A stretch of DNA of 64,000 nucleotides from Diplolepis rosae (taxonomy: Eukaryota > Arthropoda > Insecta > Hymenoptera > Diplolepididae): positions 4,898,001 to 4,962,000 of the forward strand of contig JAPYXD010000742.1 of NCBI GenBank assembly GCA_030998225.1. Reading direction: 5' to 3'. The notes under the pieces were generated by a model. The model was not told the DNA's origin. It saw only the letters and a program-made list of their open reading frames with translations, and ran no database searches. Numbering within the stretch: the stretch's first letter is position 1; each line of letters starts with the position of its first letter. The position numbers were made by a program, and so were the translations under genes. Shown one piece after another: positions 9,528 to 20,365 of the stretch.

Positions 9528-10454
9528 ATGGAAGAATTAGAAAAAAAGATTTTAATAAAATTACCTTATAATATCATCTTTTATTACAGATATGTAGATG
9601 ACACTTTAATATGTTTACCAAACAACAAAGTGGAAGATATCTTATATAGGTTCAACTCCATAGATAAAAATCTCAAATTTACATTAGAAACATCCTTAAA
9701 TAATAATATCAATTTTCTAGATTTGAATATTCAAGTTATCAATAACAAAATTTATACAAATTGGTATAGAAAACCAGTCTGGTCAGGTCGTTATGTTAAT
9801 TTTTTCTCTAACCACAGTTTATCTCACAAAATTGGTATTATCTACTCCCTCACTGATAGAGCTATACTATCATCTAATAAATGTTTTCACATTGATAATT
9901 TGAACGTTGTGCGATCTGCCTTGCTGAGGAATGGTTACCCTTTGCAACTTTTAAATGAAAAAAATTTTCAACGTTACAGAGAAATAATTTCCAAAGAACA
10001 GAAAACTTTTTCCATGAATAAAAATTATGACATAGATAATCATGAAAATAAAAAAATCATAATTTTCCCCTACATTCAAAATTTTCAAGAACAACTATGC
10101 AGAATCTTTAAAACATATAATATACAAATAATTTTCACAATTGAAAATACGTTCCAAAAAATAATTTTTCCCACACTTAAAGATAAAACTCAAACAAAAT
10201 TCAAATACAACATTATTTATGAAATTAATTGCATCCAATGTAATAAAAAATATATTGGACAAACATGTCGTTTTTTACATAACAGACTACTTGAACACGC
10301 TAGATCTATTAAAAATAAAGAAAATAAAACTGCACTTGCAGAACATGCTATTACTAATAAACATTCTTTTGATTTTAAAAATACTAAAATTTTAGATTTT
10401 GAAAATAATTTTAAAAAACGACTAATGTTAGAAATGATGTATATTCAAAAATAA
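9528..10454 (+). CDS. Penelope-like reverse transcriptase (C-terminal part) with GIY-YIG-type endonuclease
   Basis: This 308-codon frame has no internal stop. Residues ~18-27 (FYYRYVDDTL) hold the catalytic YxDD of reverse transcriptase. FLDLNIQV and WYRKPVWSGRYVNFFSNHSL (~65-95) fit the RT core and thumb of Penelope-like elements. From ~225, YNIIYEINCIQCNKKYIGQT is the Penelope-type GIY-YIG endonuclease with its CxxC, although the classic GIY is changed to IIY. LLEHARSIKNKEN and EMMYIQK complete the domain. The frame is open upstream to about 9509 (AANVVMEELEKK), so the ATG is just an internal Met. The N-terminal RT fingers, which precede this in full elements, are missing. It cannot act alone, but the intact C-terminal frame suggests youth. 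Confidence 0.8.
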   Translation: MEELEKKILIKLPYNIIFYYRYVDDTLICLPNNKVEDILYRFNSIDKNLKFTLETSLNNNINFLDLNIQVINNKIYTNWYRKPVWSGRYVNFFSNHSLSHKIGIIYSLTDRAILSSNKCFHIDNLNVVRSALLRNGYPLQLLNEKNFQRYREIISKEQKTFSMNKNYDIDNHENKKIIIFPYIQNFQEQLCRIFKTYNIQIIFTIENTFQKIIFPTLKDKTQTKFKYNIIYEINCIQCNKKYIGQTCRFLHNRLLEHARSIKNKENKTALAEHAITNKHSFDFKNTKILDFENNFKKRLMLEMMYIQK

Positions 10455-11240
10455 AATGCTAGTGTTAACTACAAAACAGATACAGATAATCTTAGTGCAA
10501 TTTACTATAATATTATCAAAAGTATTGAAAAGTGATTTTTCTATTTTCAACTTTATTTTCATCTAGTCTATTTTTATATTACTAATAAAAATTAAATATT
10601 ATTTTATCCTTTAACTTTCAAAAGAAATACAATCTTTTCAATAAAATATTTTCATTTCAAATTTTCAAATTTACCGCGTTGTCACTATATAACTTTTTGA
10701 GATTGCTTAGAACACGCCCATACATTTGCTACTTCATCATTGTAGTTAGATAAACACCAAAGATGTAACGTATTTTTTAAATAAGGATTTTGTTTTTAAC
10801 AAAATCTAAGAGTTTTTATTCATGGAAGAACTTGTAAGTATTGTTCACATAATGGTTTTCTTTTGGATACAAAACAAACATTTCGTACATTAATTTTATA
10901 TTACAGGTCACATTGCAATCGTTTTAACCTCAAAATTCATATTGACAAGCAAAGTTTACATTATTCTTTTAAATGAATTTCAACATAAAATTCCTACACA
11001 ACACAACTGTTTGCATCAACACAGCTGGATTTTTTGTGTATTTTAAATCTTAACATGCATTTTAATTATTATCAAACATATTAACTACAAAAAATGACAT
11101 TCAACAAATCTTTTGTCAACAAGAAATTTATTTAAAATGTTGTACCTGGTATGTATTTCTTTTCTCATTTCAATTTTAATTTTTATTTGTAACTATTATG
11201 TCCATTTTATATTTAATTATTATGTATAATATTCATTTTA

Positions 11241-11279
11241 GTTTTGATAAGGACCAAAAATTTGGTCGAAACGTCGACA
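11241..11279 (+). ncRNA. Hammerhead-like motif, right arm
   Basis: The sequence TTGATAAG - GACCAAA/TTTGGTC - GAAACGTCGAC resembles the hammerhead core CUGANGA - stem II - GAAA. Two core bases differ, C3 to U and G8 to A. These two pair in the active hammerhead, so the change could be compensatory. Penelope-like elements are known to carry minimal hammerheads in their terminal repeats. Stem III and the cleavage site are not evident, so activity is unproven. Confidence 0.35.
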
Positions 11280-11367
11280 ATTTTAATAACAACTATACAA
11301 CACCGGAAAGGCCATTTATATTCGTCAAATAAAAAAAGAAATGTTCAAAAATAGCATATATAAAACA

Positions 11368-11645
11368 TTACTCAATAAGTTTCCGGTCCGACATATAGAT
11401 GGCACCACTGTTTTCTAATCCATATGATTTCTCGATAGTATCAACCTTCAAACGTTAAGTGTCAACATTTCATTGCAATCTGACGTTTAGTTCAGAAGTT
11501 ACAGAGGTTTTGGTGTAGCAACTTTTGCGATTTTCGAAACAATGAATAAAAAAGAGTTTTTAGTATTAATCAAACATTGCTTTTAATAGGAAAAAATACT
11601 GTTTAAGCAAAGTAGTGGCTTGATAAGCGTTATAGGGACTCTGCA
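11368..11645 (+). mobile_element. Mariner 5' end with transposase start, truncated
   Basis: The terminal repeat begins about TTACTCAATAAGTTTCCGGT, a form used by several insect mariners. At 11541 an ATG opens MNKKEFLVLIKHCF, followed by GKNTV and AKQWL-like residues in shifted frames. This is the usual mariner N-terminus. The copy stops at about 11645, where a repeat of the 23300-23600 type begins. Roughly the first 35 codons remain, with a stop already after codon 14. Confidence 0.6.
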
Positions 11646-11925
11646 CTAGCGAAATCATTTTTATTTGCAAGCTGTAAGATAAGGTTTTGAGCTTTATGAT
11701 TTTCGTTTATTTCAATCATTTACTATATTTTAATCTTTTCAAAAACATTGAATTAATCTTTCAATTTATAGCACCGAAGAGGGCCGGCCCCCATATTTGG
11801 CCGAAATTGTGAAATTGAATACAAATTCTTTAATTTTTGGGTCAATATAATAGCAGACATGATTTCAAATATGTCACGTTATAATGTTCTTACCAAAGTT
11901 TCAGTGACCCTTTATTACCCTTTTC
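11646..11925 (+). repeat. AT-rich dispersed repeat (family R), copy 1, with degenerate hammerhead-like core
   Basis: It aligns by eye with 23300-23620 and with the split copy at 21677-22735. Shared words include TTTGCAAGCTGTAAGATAAG, GGTCAATATAATAGCAGACA and ATGTCACGTTATAAT. At about 11771-11813 a stem (GGCC...GGCC) precedes CGAAA, as in the other copies. No coding content. It is probably the non-coding end of a Penelope-like family. Confidence 0.55.
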
Positions 11926-13295
11926 GAGGCTAGATTAAATTTAATATCTATCTTTTGCTTGGGATTCAATTAATTTATATAAAAATATTATGATGCAAAA
12001 GCCGTATTTTGGTGCTCAGAAGCTGAAAATATATTTTTTTGTACCGTTTTTTTTTCTATTCGTGTATGATTCTAATCAATCCGTAGAAATAGACATAATT
12101 TTCATTCATGACCGTTCTTTCATGATTATTCTATCGTGAACTATCCATGAATGTACCCACCAAACGAATAGACAGGGTTTACATAGAGAATTTTACATTC
12201 AGTTCTTACGAGCCTTTCGATACAGACAAGTTTTATAATATCGAATTTTAAGACGTCTAACGTCGTCGTTCTGGCTAATTGCGCTATTCGAAACAAATTA
12301 TTTATGTTTTTACTCATTGTAGATTGTCAAAGTGAACGTCATGTAACAGTTTTTTTTTCATTGAAACTAGCAAACGTTGAAATAATGCCTAGAGAGAACA
12401 ATGAATATAGTATGAAATTTTGCTTGAAACTGGAAATTGTTGAAACAATTTTTCCCAAAACCGGATAATGAATAGAAAAAATTTGAAAAATAAGTACTTT
12501 TTTCATCAATGGTGAGACCCGCGTGGTCTCAGCTCAAAATGAATTCGACCTGTGTGCAAACCTTGAGCCTCCTCAATATTTTATCACTTTTTCTTTCCTG
12601 GAATAAAAACAAACCCCGTATCAAAATGCGACTCGTGCAATTTACACTATGTGTTCACATTCGTAATATTAACAGAATTTTCACTATGTCACAATGCTCG
12701 CAGTGCTTCTAAAAAAAACTTGGAGTGTAAGTGCACATGCGTGAACTGGGTATGGAAGACATAAAATGCAAAACGTTTTTACAATACAGACAAACTTTTG
12801 TTTTCTTCCAATTTATTTGTAGTAAGTTCAGAGGCGATAGCGTTTGAAAAAAAAGTTTATGGGGTGAAAAAGTGACGGGCATTGTTGCAAGCCACTTTAT
12901 ATAATTTTTATTTGGAGCATGTTATAACTCCAAATCTGTTACTATAGTTCCTCAATCTATTTATCAATGTTTTTAACTTTTTCGCAGGAAAATTAAGCGA
13001 CCCAACTATTCTGTGTTTGTCAGAAATAAAAAATAAGGACCGAATTTTAACAAAAAATATAGCAAGAATATTAATGGAATATAATGGCTCCTCGCAGCAG
13101 GGTGAGATTCAATATAAGCAACGTAAAATAGAGCAAATCGTCATACGGAATACGAGCCTTAAAAACTATGAATTAATTGTGAGTTCTAAAATTATATTCT
13201 GAGGTGATTTTCAGTTTCCAAAAAAATCAAACTTATTTATATTATTTAATTTCTCATCTCTACAAATCTCTCATAGCAGAAATAACACTGGTATA
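11926..13295. other. Stretch without recognised content
   Basis: AT-rich sequence with short frames (for example 12395-12478, 12509-12712 and 13017-13202) that show no family motif. I could not place it in any TE class. Confidence 0.4.
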
Positions 13296-13345
13296 CAAGG
13301 GTTGTGCTAATGGGAAGTGCCTAGGTGTTTTTGATACATTTTCGC
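13296..13345 (+). repeat. Left member of an inverted repeat pair around the R1-type remnant
   Basis: GCTAATGGGAAGTGCCTAGG and the following TGTTTTTGATACATTTTCGC recur inverted at 15720-15772 as GCTAATGGGAAGTGACTAGG and TGTTATCGATAGACTTTCGC. About 40 of 48 bases match by eye. Confidence 0.6.
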
Positions 13346-13479
13346 ACGCTCACCACGAATCTGGGCGCAAAAGTTGTCGATCATGTATAGTTTTTAAAAA
13401 AATGCTTTTTTTGGTGAGGAGGAATAAAGGCAAAATCTTTTATAGACGTAGTAAAGGACTCTCGTGGGACGAGACTAGG

Positions 13480-15180
13480 CATACCTGTTAAAATAAAAAA
13501 AAACCTCTCTCGAACTAATACACCGCCCACGGAACCGCCTTTCGCATTAAACTTCACGGGTGGTTGGTTCTGGCTTATAGCCGCGTACGATTCTTTCATC
13601 ATCCGTTCGCCCGGAACCCACTCCCACGGCTGGTCCCCCGTTAGGCATGAGCCGAGCCAAGCTTGCTCCACATTGGATGGCCTTGGCAGTTGCGATCTGA
13701 AGGTGTTTGCCGACCGGTCTTTAAGGGGCCATTTTCAGACCTCTGCTATCCAACCAATACTTTTCCCGCCACAGACTTTCATTGATCCTAAGCTCAATGA
13801 CTCCGACATCTTCAGCAGCACACACGACAAGTGCGTCATCCACGAAGCCGATAATGCTCGTTCTAGCAGGTAGTTCCAAGCGCAGGAAATCCTCATGCAT
13901 GGCGTTCCAGACAATTAGCCCTATCCGCGACCCTTGAGGAGCGCCACATGTTATCTCTTCTTTGAGAGACCACTTGACGCCCTTATATATCAGCCACTTG
14001 TTGCTTAGATACTCATCTCTCATCCGTAACAGATAGTCTGGAACCTTCTCCTGCACCATCGCCTCGATGCAGATCTTCCATCTAGCGGTATTGAACGCAT
14101 TATGTATGTCATTGCTGATCAACGCGCATAATCCCTTACGCTTACCAGTTCCTCTTCGTGCATTTGTGGCGATGTCTATCACAGCTTGGATAGCCCTCCC
14201 TCAGCAGGAGCAACCTCTGCTTCTTCCAGTCGTCGACGAACCTCCCCTCCTGAAGATAGGAGTTAAAAGCTTCTAGGAGAATCTCCGGGTATCCAGCGAT
14301 CACCTCTTTGAGAATCTCGTTTGGAACCCCGTCGATCCCCGGCGCCGTGATTGCCTTAAGCCTCCCACTTGCTCTTCCAAATTCTTCGAGAGTGAAGAGT
14401 TCTTCGCGCCGGACCACGCAGGAACTTCGGTCCTATCTTTGGAATGGCTCTACGTGTGGAAACAAGCCTTGCACGATGTACTAGATTCGATCGGGATTGC
14501 TCAAATCAGGGCTACAAACAAGGATCCCGGCCCTCTGTGATGCATCCTGGTACCAAGCAGAGTTTTCGGACCATTTGTACTGCGAAGCCTCCTCATAGGT
14601 CGGTAAAGACACCATACTGGCACTCCCAGTAGGGCGCCATACGGAAACGATCAATTGGACTGATCTTAGTCGCAGACTGCAGAGGCCTTGCAGTGTTCTC
14701 CCAGGAGTCTCCAGTTACCAGTTCACTCTTAGCTCCATTCGAGAAAGAGAGCCCATTCATAGGTTCTTCTCTCGCATTCAAAGGACATCTATCACAGTCG
14801 CGCGACGCTGTCATTCATCCGTCTACATACAGTTCATTCACTCTTCTCAGACACTCGCAGACTCATACCTGGCACCGCTGCCTGGGACATACATTCTTCT
14901 TCATTAATGGTGATAAACCCGTCTATAGGGCACCCGTCATGCAACTGGGAAGATGCCCGTTTATAGAATCTCCTGCATTTTCACCGATTCGTAGGGACTC
15001 TACATCTTCCATGTACCGAAGGCCGTCCGCTAAGCCTCCCCACCCGTCCTTTTTTGGCATTGCCAAGAGAAGGACTTCGTCAAGGTGACAGTCCAAGGGG
15101 AGAAGAACATGGGGGTTAAAACTCATCTGACCTTGAAGCCCTGTGTGCCTCTGAGCATACTCGTGTCAGTGGTTGCGCCC
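13480..15180 (-). pseudogene. R1-type non-LTR retrotransposon pol, broken
   Basis: Minus-strand reading gives, in order, FTLEEFGRASGRLKAITAPG and IDGVPNEILKEV (near 14400-14320), ALISNDIHNAFNTARW (the RT A-domain, with Asn where the catalytic Asp is expected, IHNAFN), GAPQGSRIGLIVWN, then FVDDALVV (the catalytic xxDD, near 13840), and a thumb-like KAIQCGASLARLMPN near 13650. This order and spacing match R1-clade retrotransposons. A frameshift separates the PGIDG block from the A-domain (about 14180), and more frameshifts and stops follow the thumb. Upstream frames to about 15126 are open but show no clear gag or endonuclease motif. The element is 5' and 3' incomplete and inactive. Confidence 0.7.
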
Positions 15181-15719
15181 GCATGAAGATTGCACACTTG
15201 GACGTTATTCGGAGTAAGAGAAAAGAGGAAATTTATCCGTTTTCAGGCATGAATTTCATTTTGGACGAATCCAAAAACACCCTTAACATTCCATGATGAA
15301 ATATACGCACATTGCACCTTCTAAAAACAACTCTTATGTCGATTATTGTACCCTTACTTTGTTGTAATGGTTACAATCTTTGAAGAGTTCCTAGTCGCAA
15401 ACTGGATCGGAAATAGTTTGTATGGCCACCAACGATCAAACCCTTGATAGATCGGCTTACATTGATGAACCGAAGGGTTGATTCCAAAGGGTATAATGTT
15501 AGTTTATTCATCCATGGATCATTTAGCGTTGTTCTTACAATTAGCCTTGATCCGATTAAATTGGGTTCATTAGGGTCAAAAGGGAAAATAACAAGCTTCA
15601 ATTTGAGACATCGTTAAAGGTTCTAGGACTCCGAGTTTAGTGCCCGCGGCTATCTAAAAGTGGCCAAAAACGCCTTTTGGGGGGTTTCAACCCCCATTTT
15701 CTCAAAAACTATACGTGCG

Positions 15720-15772
15720 AAAGTCTATCGATAACACCTAGTCACTTCCCATTAGCAGACCCAAAGTTGAAA
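15720..15772 (-). repeat. Right member of the inverted repeat pair
   Basis: Inverted copy of 13296-13345. The pair encloses about 2.4 kb with the R1-type remnant. It could be the ends of a DNA transposon that captured the retrotransposon, or two unrelated insertions of one short repeat. Confidence 0.6.
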
Positions 15773-18119
15773 TATGCAGGCCAGTGTAATTAAAACTACC
15801 TCTACTTAACTCAATTCTTAACCAATTGATATTGTCTCTAATCAATATTTACCTTAACAAAGGTACCCGTGTCAGTATCAGGTATGATAATTTTCTGACA
15901 AGCCTTCTTCAAAAAATTTCAGATTCTTAAATTGTTGGGCGATGGAATTTAATTTTTGTATAGTAAAAGGCATGTTACTGGTTGTGCTGGGGAGGGAGTC
16001 TGGGATTTTTCGACACTTTGTGACGCGTCCATTTTTCAAGAAGGTAAATTACTATAATGGTAATATAAATCGATCCTTCAGACAGGTCCCTAGACCGCGC
16101 ACTATGAAATTTTGGCCAGACATTAACAAAGGGGGACTCACAAACCTGATGCCTGGGCGCCAGTCCATAAAAGGACACTTAGAACAAATTTACGATACAG
16201 GAGACAGTGATACGAAACGATAAACGGAAAGAGCGATAAAAACAACAATGGAAACATCCTAGAGTTAATTCTCCCAATTCAGCATGCTTAGCCTTAGTGG
16301 TAGAGAGGGGGTGATTCGAATGAAAATTGACAAAGACCCAGTAAATTAAAATAAACTCTTGATATTTATTATTACAAATACAATCCTGACAAGAACCTTA
16401 GTCGATATGTTTTACAAAGTAACGGAATAAAAGAAAAAAATTGGGGGGGGGGGCCTTACATTAAAACCACTGAGGCCGTGACGACGCCGTTAATGAAGTT
16501 ATAAACGAAAAAAAATAGACAATCAATGACAATGAGACGAGTGATTACTATCTACACTCTAAAAAAAAGTCTATCGATAGTGAAATTACGTTCCTTTCAG
16601 AATGCATTCATTAAAATTAAGCAGATTTCTTTTGTCTCTCAACAGAATTGTTTCCCAGTTACAAAACTCATCTGTGAGATGCAAAAAGAAAATAATTCTA
16701 CCGATGAACGATTATTTTTGACTCTGAAAAGAAATCCTCTAATTATTGAAGGCTTGCATTTCTAGACTAGCAGACGAAGTACGCCTGCGCATTAGTGAGT
16801 GTACATAGTCTAGTGCCTAAGAATGCAATATGTGCGTGTAATTTTTGTGTTGAGCAATATATATATTAAAATAATTTTGTATACGACGTTTCGATTTTGA
16901 AAACGTAATTGTAATGAGATTATAATGATCAAATACGACTAAAATATTTGGGAAATTAATAAAATAGTCCATAAATCAAATTCAAAGATATTCCCAATAA
17001 TGTCAATGAAAGCATTGTAGAAACTGAAATCGTCATAACGGGGTGTGAAAAGGGGGAAGTGTCCTCGTTTTTTTGTCTCAGACTTTCTGTGTCTAGATTA
17101 TTTCCAAAAGATTATTTAAACGATCGAATGCATTACAGGTAGCTGTTACAAAGAAACATATCGCTGTTCCAGCTATATTATTAACTATCCTAACCATAAA
17201 TGTGGATGTTATAACCTAAAAAATCCTTGTGACAGCTGCACATTTTTTCCGTGTAACAGTTTCGTATGTGTAATTTTTTATACAATTATTAATTTTATGA
17301 CATATACAGTTGTTTTTCATTTGTAAAAAAATATCTGGATTCAAAATTATTAGTGAAATGTTTATATAGAATTTATTGTGAAATTTAAAATGAAACAAAG
17401 TTTAAAAATTATTTTGTAACACTTTTTCAACATTATATTTGATAGACTATGGACTTTTAATTTTACACGTATTGGAAAATTTGTAATGCAAGCAAAGTTT
17501 TATCTTCTAAATTTCTTCAAGCTGAAATCTAAGATGGTTCGTTATTATATTATTGAAAATGATCGATTTAATATTGGCATTTGTCAAAGTTGGGGGAAAA
17601 AGCCGAACTCAAAACAGAACTATATATAGTATATAACGCAAATTACAGGTATTGATCGATGAGGTGCACACGGCGTCCGTAAGTGATAGGCTTTTAACTC
17701 TCGTCGGGATCGAGCAAATGGCGGGATACAGTCCCAAAGGAATCAATGGGAAACAGTCCCGAATAAAATCGCTTTAAGATGAATACCTGGACCAGACCTT
17801 ATGTGCAGCGTGAAATTCCGCAACAGGCAACACGCACTCACATCCACACTCCGCTTACAAGATACACAGATTTCGCAAAGGTTCGCTAGTTAGAAAGAAA
17901 AATTGAGCACTTAGTAAGAAGTTCTCAAGGGGAGAGAGCGTTCTTCCTTTTTGATCAGAGCTCTCAGATCGTGAATGAAATTTAAGCCTTTCACTCTACC
18001 ATTATATTGAAAAAAAAAAACGATTTTACAAGTATAATTTGGGGAAGTTTTTGAATTATATCACTTTTTTAAGTTGTTCTACAATTATATTTGGTGTGCA
18101 ACTTTGCTTCCGCCGTTTT
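15773..18119. other. Long stretch without recognised genes
   Basis: No protein motif was recognised. There is a run of 11 G at 16443-16453 followed by CC. Small frames at 15942-16223 and 16526-16765 lack recognisable features. A GC-richer patch near 17640-17900 is not assignable. Confidence 0.4.
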
Positions 18120-18219
18120 CGATATATGGCTGCAGCGGTAAGTGCTGGTCGAAATAAGCAGATCAAAAATGTCACACAGTAAGCTCTGTACGAATAAAAG
18201 CCGAGAGACGTCGATTTTG

Positions 18220-18445
18220 CAACATGTCCAATGTTGCAAAACCGGTTCCTTCCGGCTACCATTTGTTTTGCTCGATGTCACACGACCTGGCTCATCAGCA
18301 TTTCCGCTCTTATGAAGAAGTCAAAAAATGGATCGATTCATTGATTGCCTCAAAAGACGCTTCGTCTTTTCGAGATGGTATCCGCAAATGGCCAGAAAGA
18401 TGGAAAAAAGTAGTGGCTAGCGACGGACAGTACTTTGAATCATAA
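18220..18445 (+). pseudogene. Mariner transposase, C-terminal end
   Basis: The frame gives VPSGYHLFCSMSHDLAHQHF, then SYEEVKKWIDSLIASKDASS, FRDGIRKWPERWKKVVASDG and QYFES before a stop. This is the C-terminus of mariner transposases. The APSDYHLF segment that normally holds the last catalytic Asp reads VPSGYHLF here, so the Asp is replaced by Gly. Only about 70 codons remain. The upstream sequence is unrelated, so the copy is truncated at its 5' side. Confidence 0.8.
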
Positions 18446-20085
18446 ATAGGTAATCACTTTTCAAGAATAAAGCCTTAAATTTCGGGAAAAAACGGTGTCA
18501 GCAAAGTTGTACACCTAATATAAAAAAGTTTTTTTTCCAAATTATGCTTGAAAAATCGCTTTTGAAAAAATGTAATGGTAAAGTGGAGGGAGGAAATTCC
18601 ATCCACGATATTAGACCCCTTTTTCGACACCTCCTTCAGCCCGTCCCTCCTTCTCCTCTTCTTGATCGGGCCCATGAAAGTACGAGGATTCGTGAAAGTA
18701 GGGCCTGAAAGCGCGAGGAGGAGCGCGTGCAATTTAAAGATTAAGAGAAGAAAAAGCAAAACGAACAAGGGAAGTACTCATGGGCTGGAAAACAGAGTAA
18801 AATGCTAATCACATTAACAGATATAATAGAAGAAGGACGCTTGTTGGGGTTATATTATATCTGATACCGAGACAGGGGTGCTCCTATGATGGAGTTGATG
18901 TTGGAAAGAGTTATTCTCCATCAATCAAGAATTAAGTTTACTCGAGGTCATTTAATCATGTTTTAAACTCATTTCACTTGTAGGGAAAACAATTCTGGGA
19001 TATAATAACATTTCGGAATGAGCAGCAGCCTGTTGTTATTTCTGTAAGTACATTTTAGTGCCTTATATTTCCAGTAATTAATATTTTTCTACAAACAAAG
19101 CATTATATAAAAGTACATTTTTTTCTACAGAATTTTCTCCATTTGTTTTAGTAGAAACTAGTTGTATCTTCCATGCAATAAGGAATTTAATACAAATTTA
19201 CATTTAAATATTGTTTAAGTAAGTCTCTAAACAGACATATGTAGATGTATGTTCCGCTCAGATACTAAAGTTGGGCACATCAGTGACGCTCCCGCACCTT
19301 CATCAGTCTTTTAATATCGAGATTTCTGGGCAGCCATTATATAATAACAGAGACGAATCCTTTTTTTCGGAGGATTGGGAAACGCTATTCATCGATAGCG
19401 CGTAGATCTTGGTGTCTGCTGTCTTAGTTCCCCAATCCCCTGCGAGAAATATCACAAAGCTAAATCATGCTCGATAAGGATTTTTAATTCATAGATTTCT
19501 CAATACGGATCATTTTTTATCTTAGTTAAATTCATTTGAGAGAGTGGTTCGACTTTCTGATGACTTCTAAAGGCCACTTTGATCCATGGGTCAAATCATA
19601 TGCAAACGTAATATATCCCGTTCTTCCAGAATCCGCGGTGAAAAACGCGTTTCCATTTAAAAAATAAAATTTGACCTTGAAATGACTTCGACCCTGACCT
19701 AGTATGGTCAAACAGACTTTGAATCCAGCGATCCCAAAAACGTATAAGTACAGTGGTGTAGTGATTCACATGGTGTAGATGCACAGAACACTTTCCTTGT
19801 GAGGCTAATATAGTCTGTTAACCACAGAGTACGCGCTGTGTAATCTACCAAGTATGAGATTGACTCAAGCGCGACTATATTCTAATGTAGGCATTGACTA
19901 CTGAGGACTATGTTTAAGAGTATTTGCGGCTGTCTTTGATTGTCTTGTTATTGAAGCAATTGACCTTGAGGTTAGTGACATAACTAGTGACGGTTTCATT
20001 GCGGCATTCAAACGATTTGTGGTGCGAAGAGGTAAACCTTTGAAAATACTTTAAGTGAGCACATAAGCAATGAACTAATATATGA
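18446..20085. other. Stretch without recognised content
   Basis: Mixed AT-rich sequence with a purine-rich patch near 18600-18780. No gene, RNA or repeat family could be assigned on either strand. Confidence 0.4.
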
Positions 20086-20365
20086 ATAATGCGAATTTTT
20101 ATTCATTTTGTTATTATGTCATAGGGTCAGATTCTTTTTATTTTCAACATTTAAAAATTATCAAAGGCATATATAACCTAGTTAAGAAATTCGAGACGGT
20201 TGTCGTGATCTTCACGAGTGGAGGGAAGCGTGTATTTTTGAAGCCAAAATCTTTTAAAAAATTTCCCGACAGGTTCGTTCTGCAAAATTCTAAGTTTTGT
20301 TCGTTCTATCCGATTGTTTCTATACAATGAATTCTACAATACATATATTTTTTCAATACGTGTTG

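Larger units (their letters stand above)
7918..11326. mobile_element. Penelope-like retroelement arranged as a 3.4-kb palindrome
   Basis: The left arm (7918-9508) is an inverted, nearly identical copy of the right arm (9737-11326); by eye they differ at a handful of positions over ~1590 bp. The 228-bp spacer (9509-9736) holds the start of the surviving reverse-transcriptase segment with the YVDD motif. The structure is a 5'-truncated element preceded by an inverted copy of its own 3' part. Inverted and tandem terminal blocks are known for Penelope-like elements. Transcribed through, it would give a very long RNA hairpin. The high arm identity points to recent origin or to gene conversion between arms. 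Confidence 0.8.

Noticed and set aside
9528..10454. An intact, self-sufficient Penelope-like polymerase
   Set aside because: The frame starts just before YVDD. The RT fingers and first catalytic Asp are missing.
13017..13202. Small host gene
   Set aside because: A 61-codon AT-rich frame with no motif, expected by chance.
16443..16453. G-quadruplex element
   Set aside because: A single run of 11 G is not four tracts; a homopolymer or sequencing effect is more likely.
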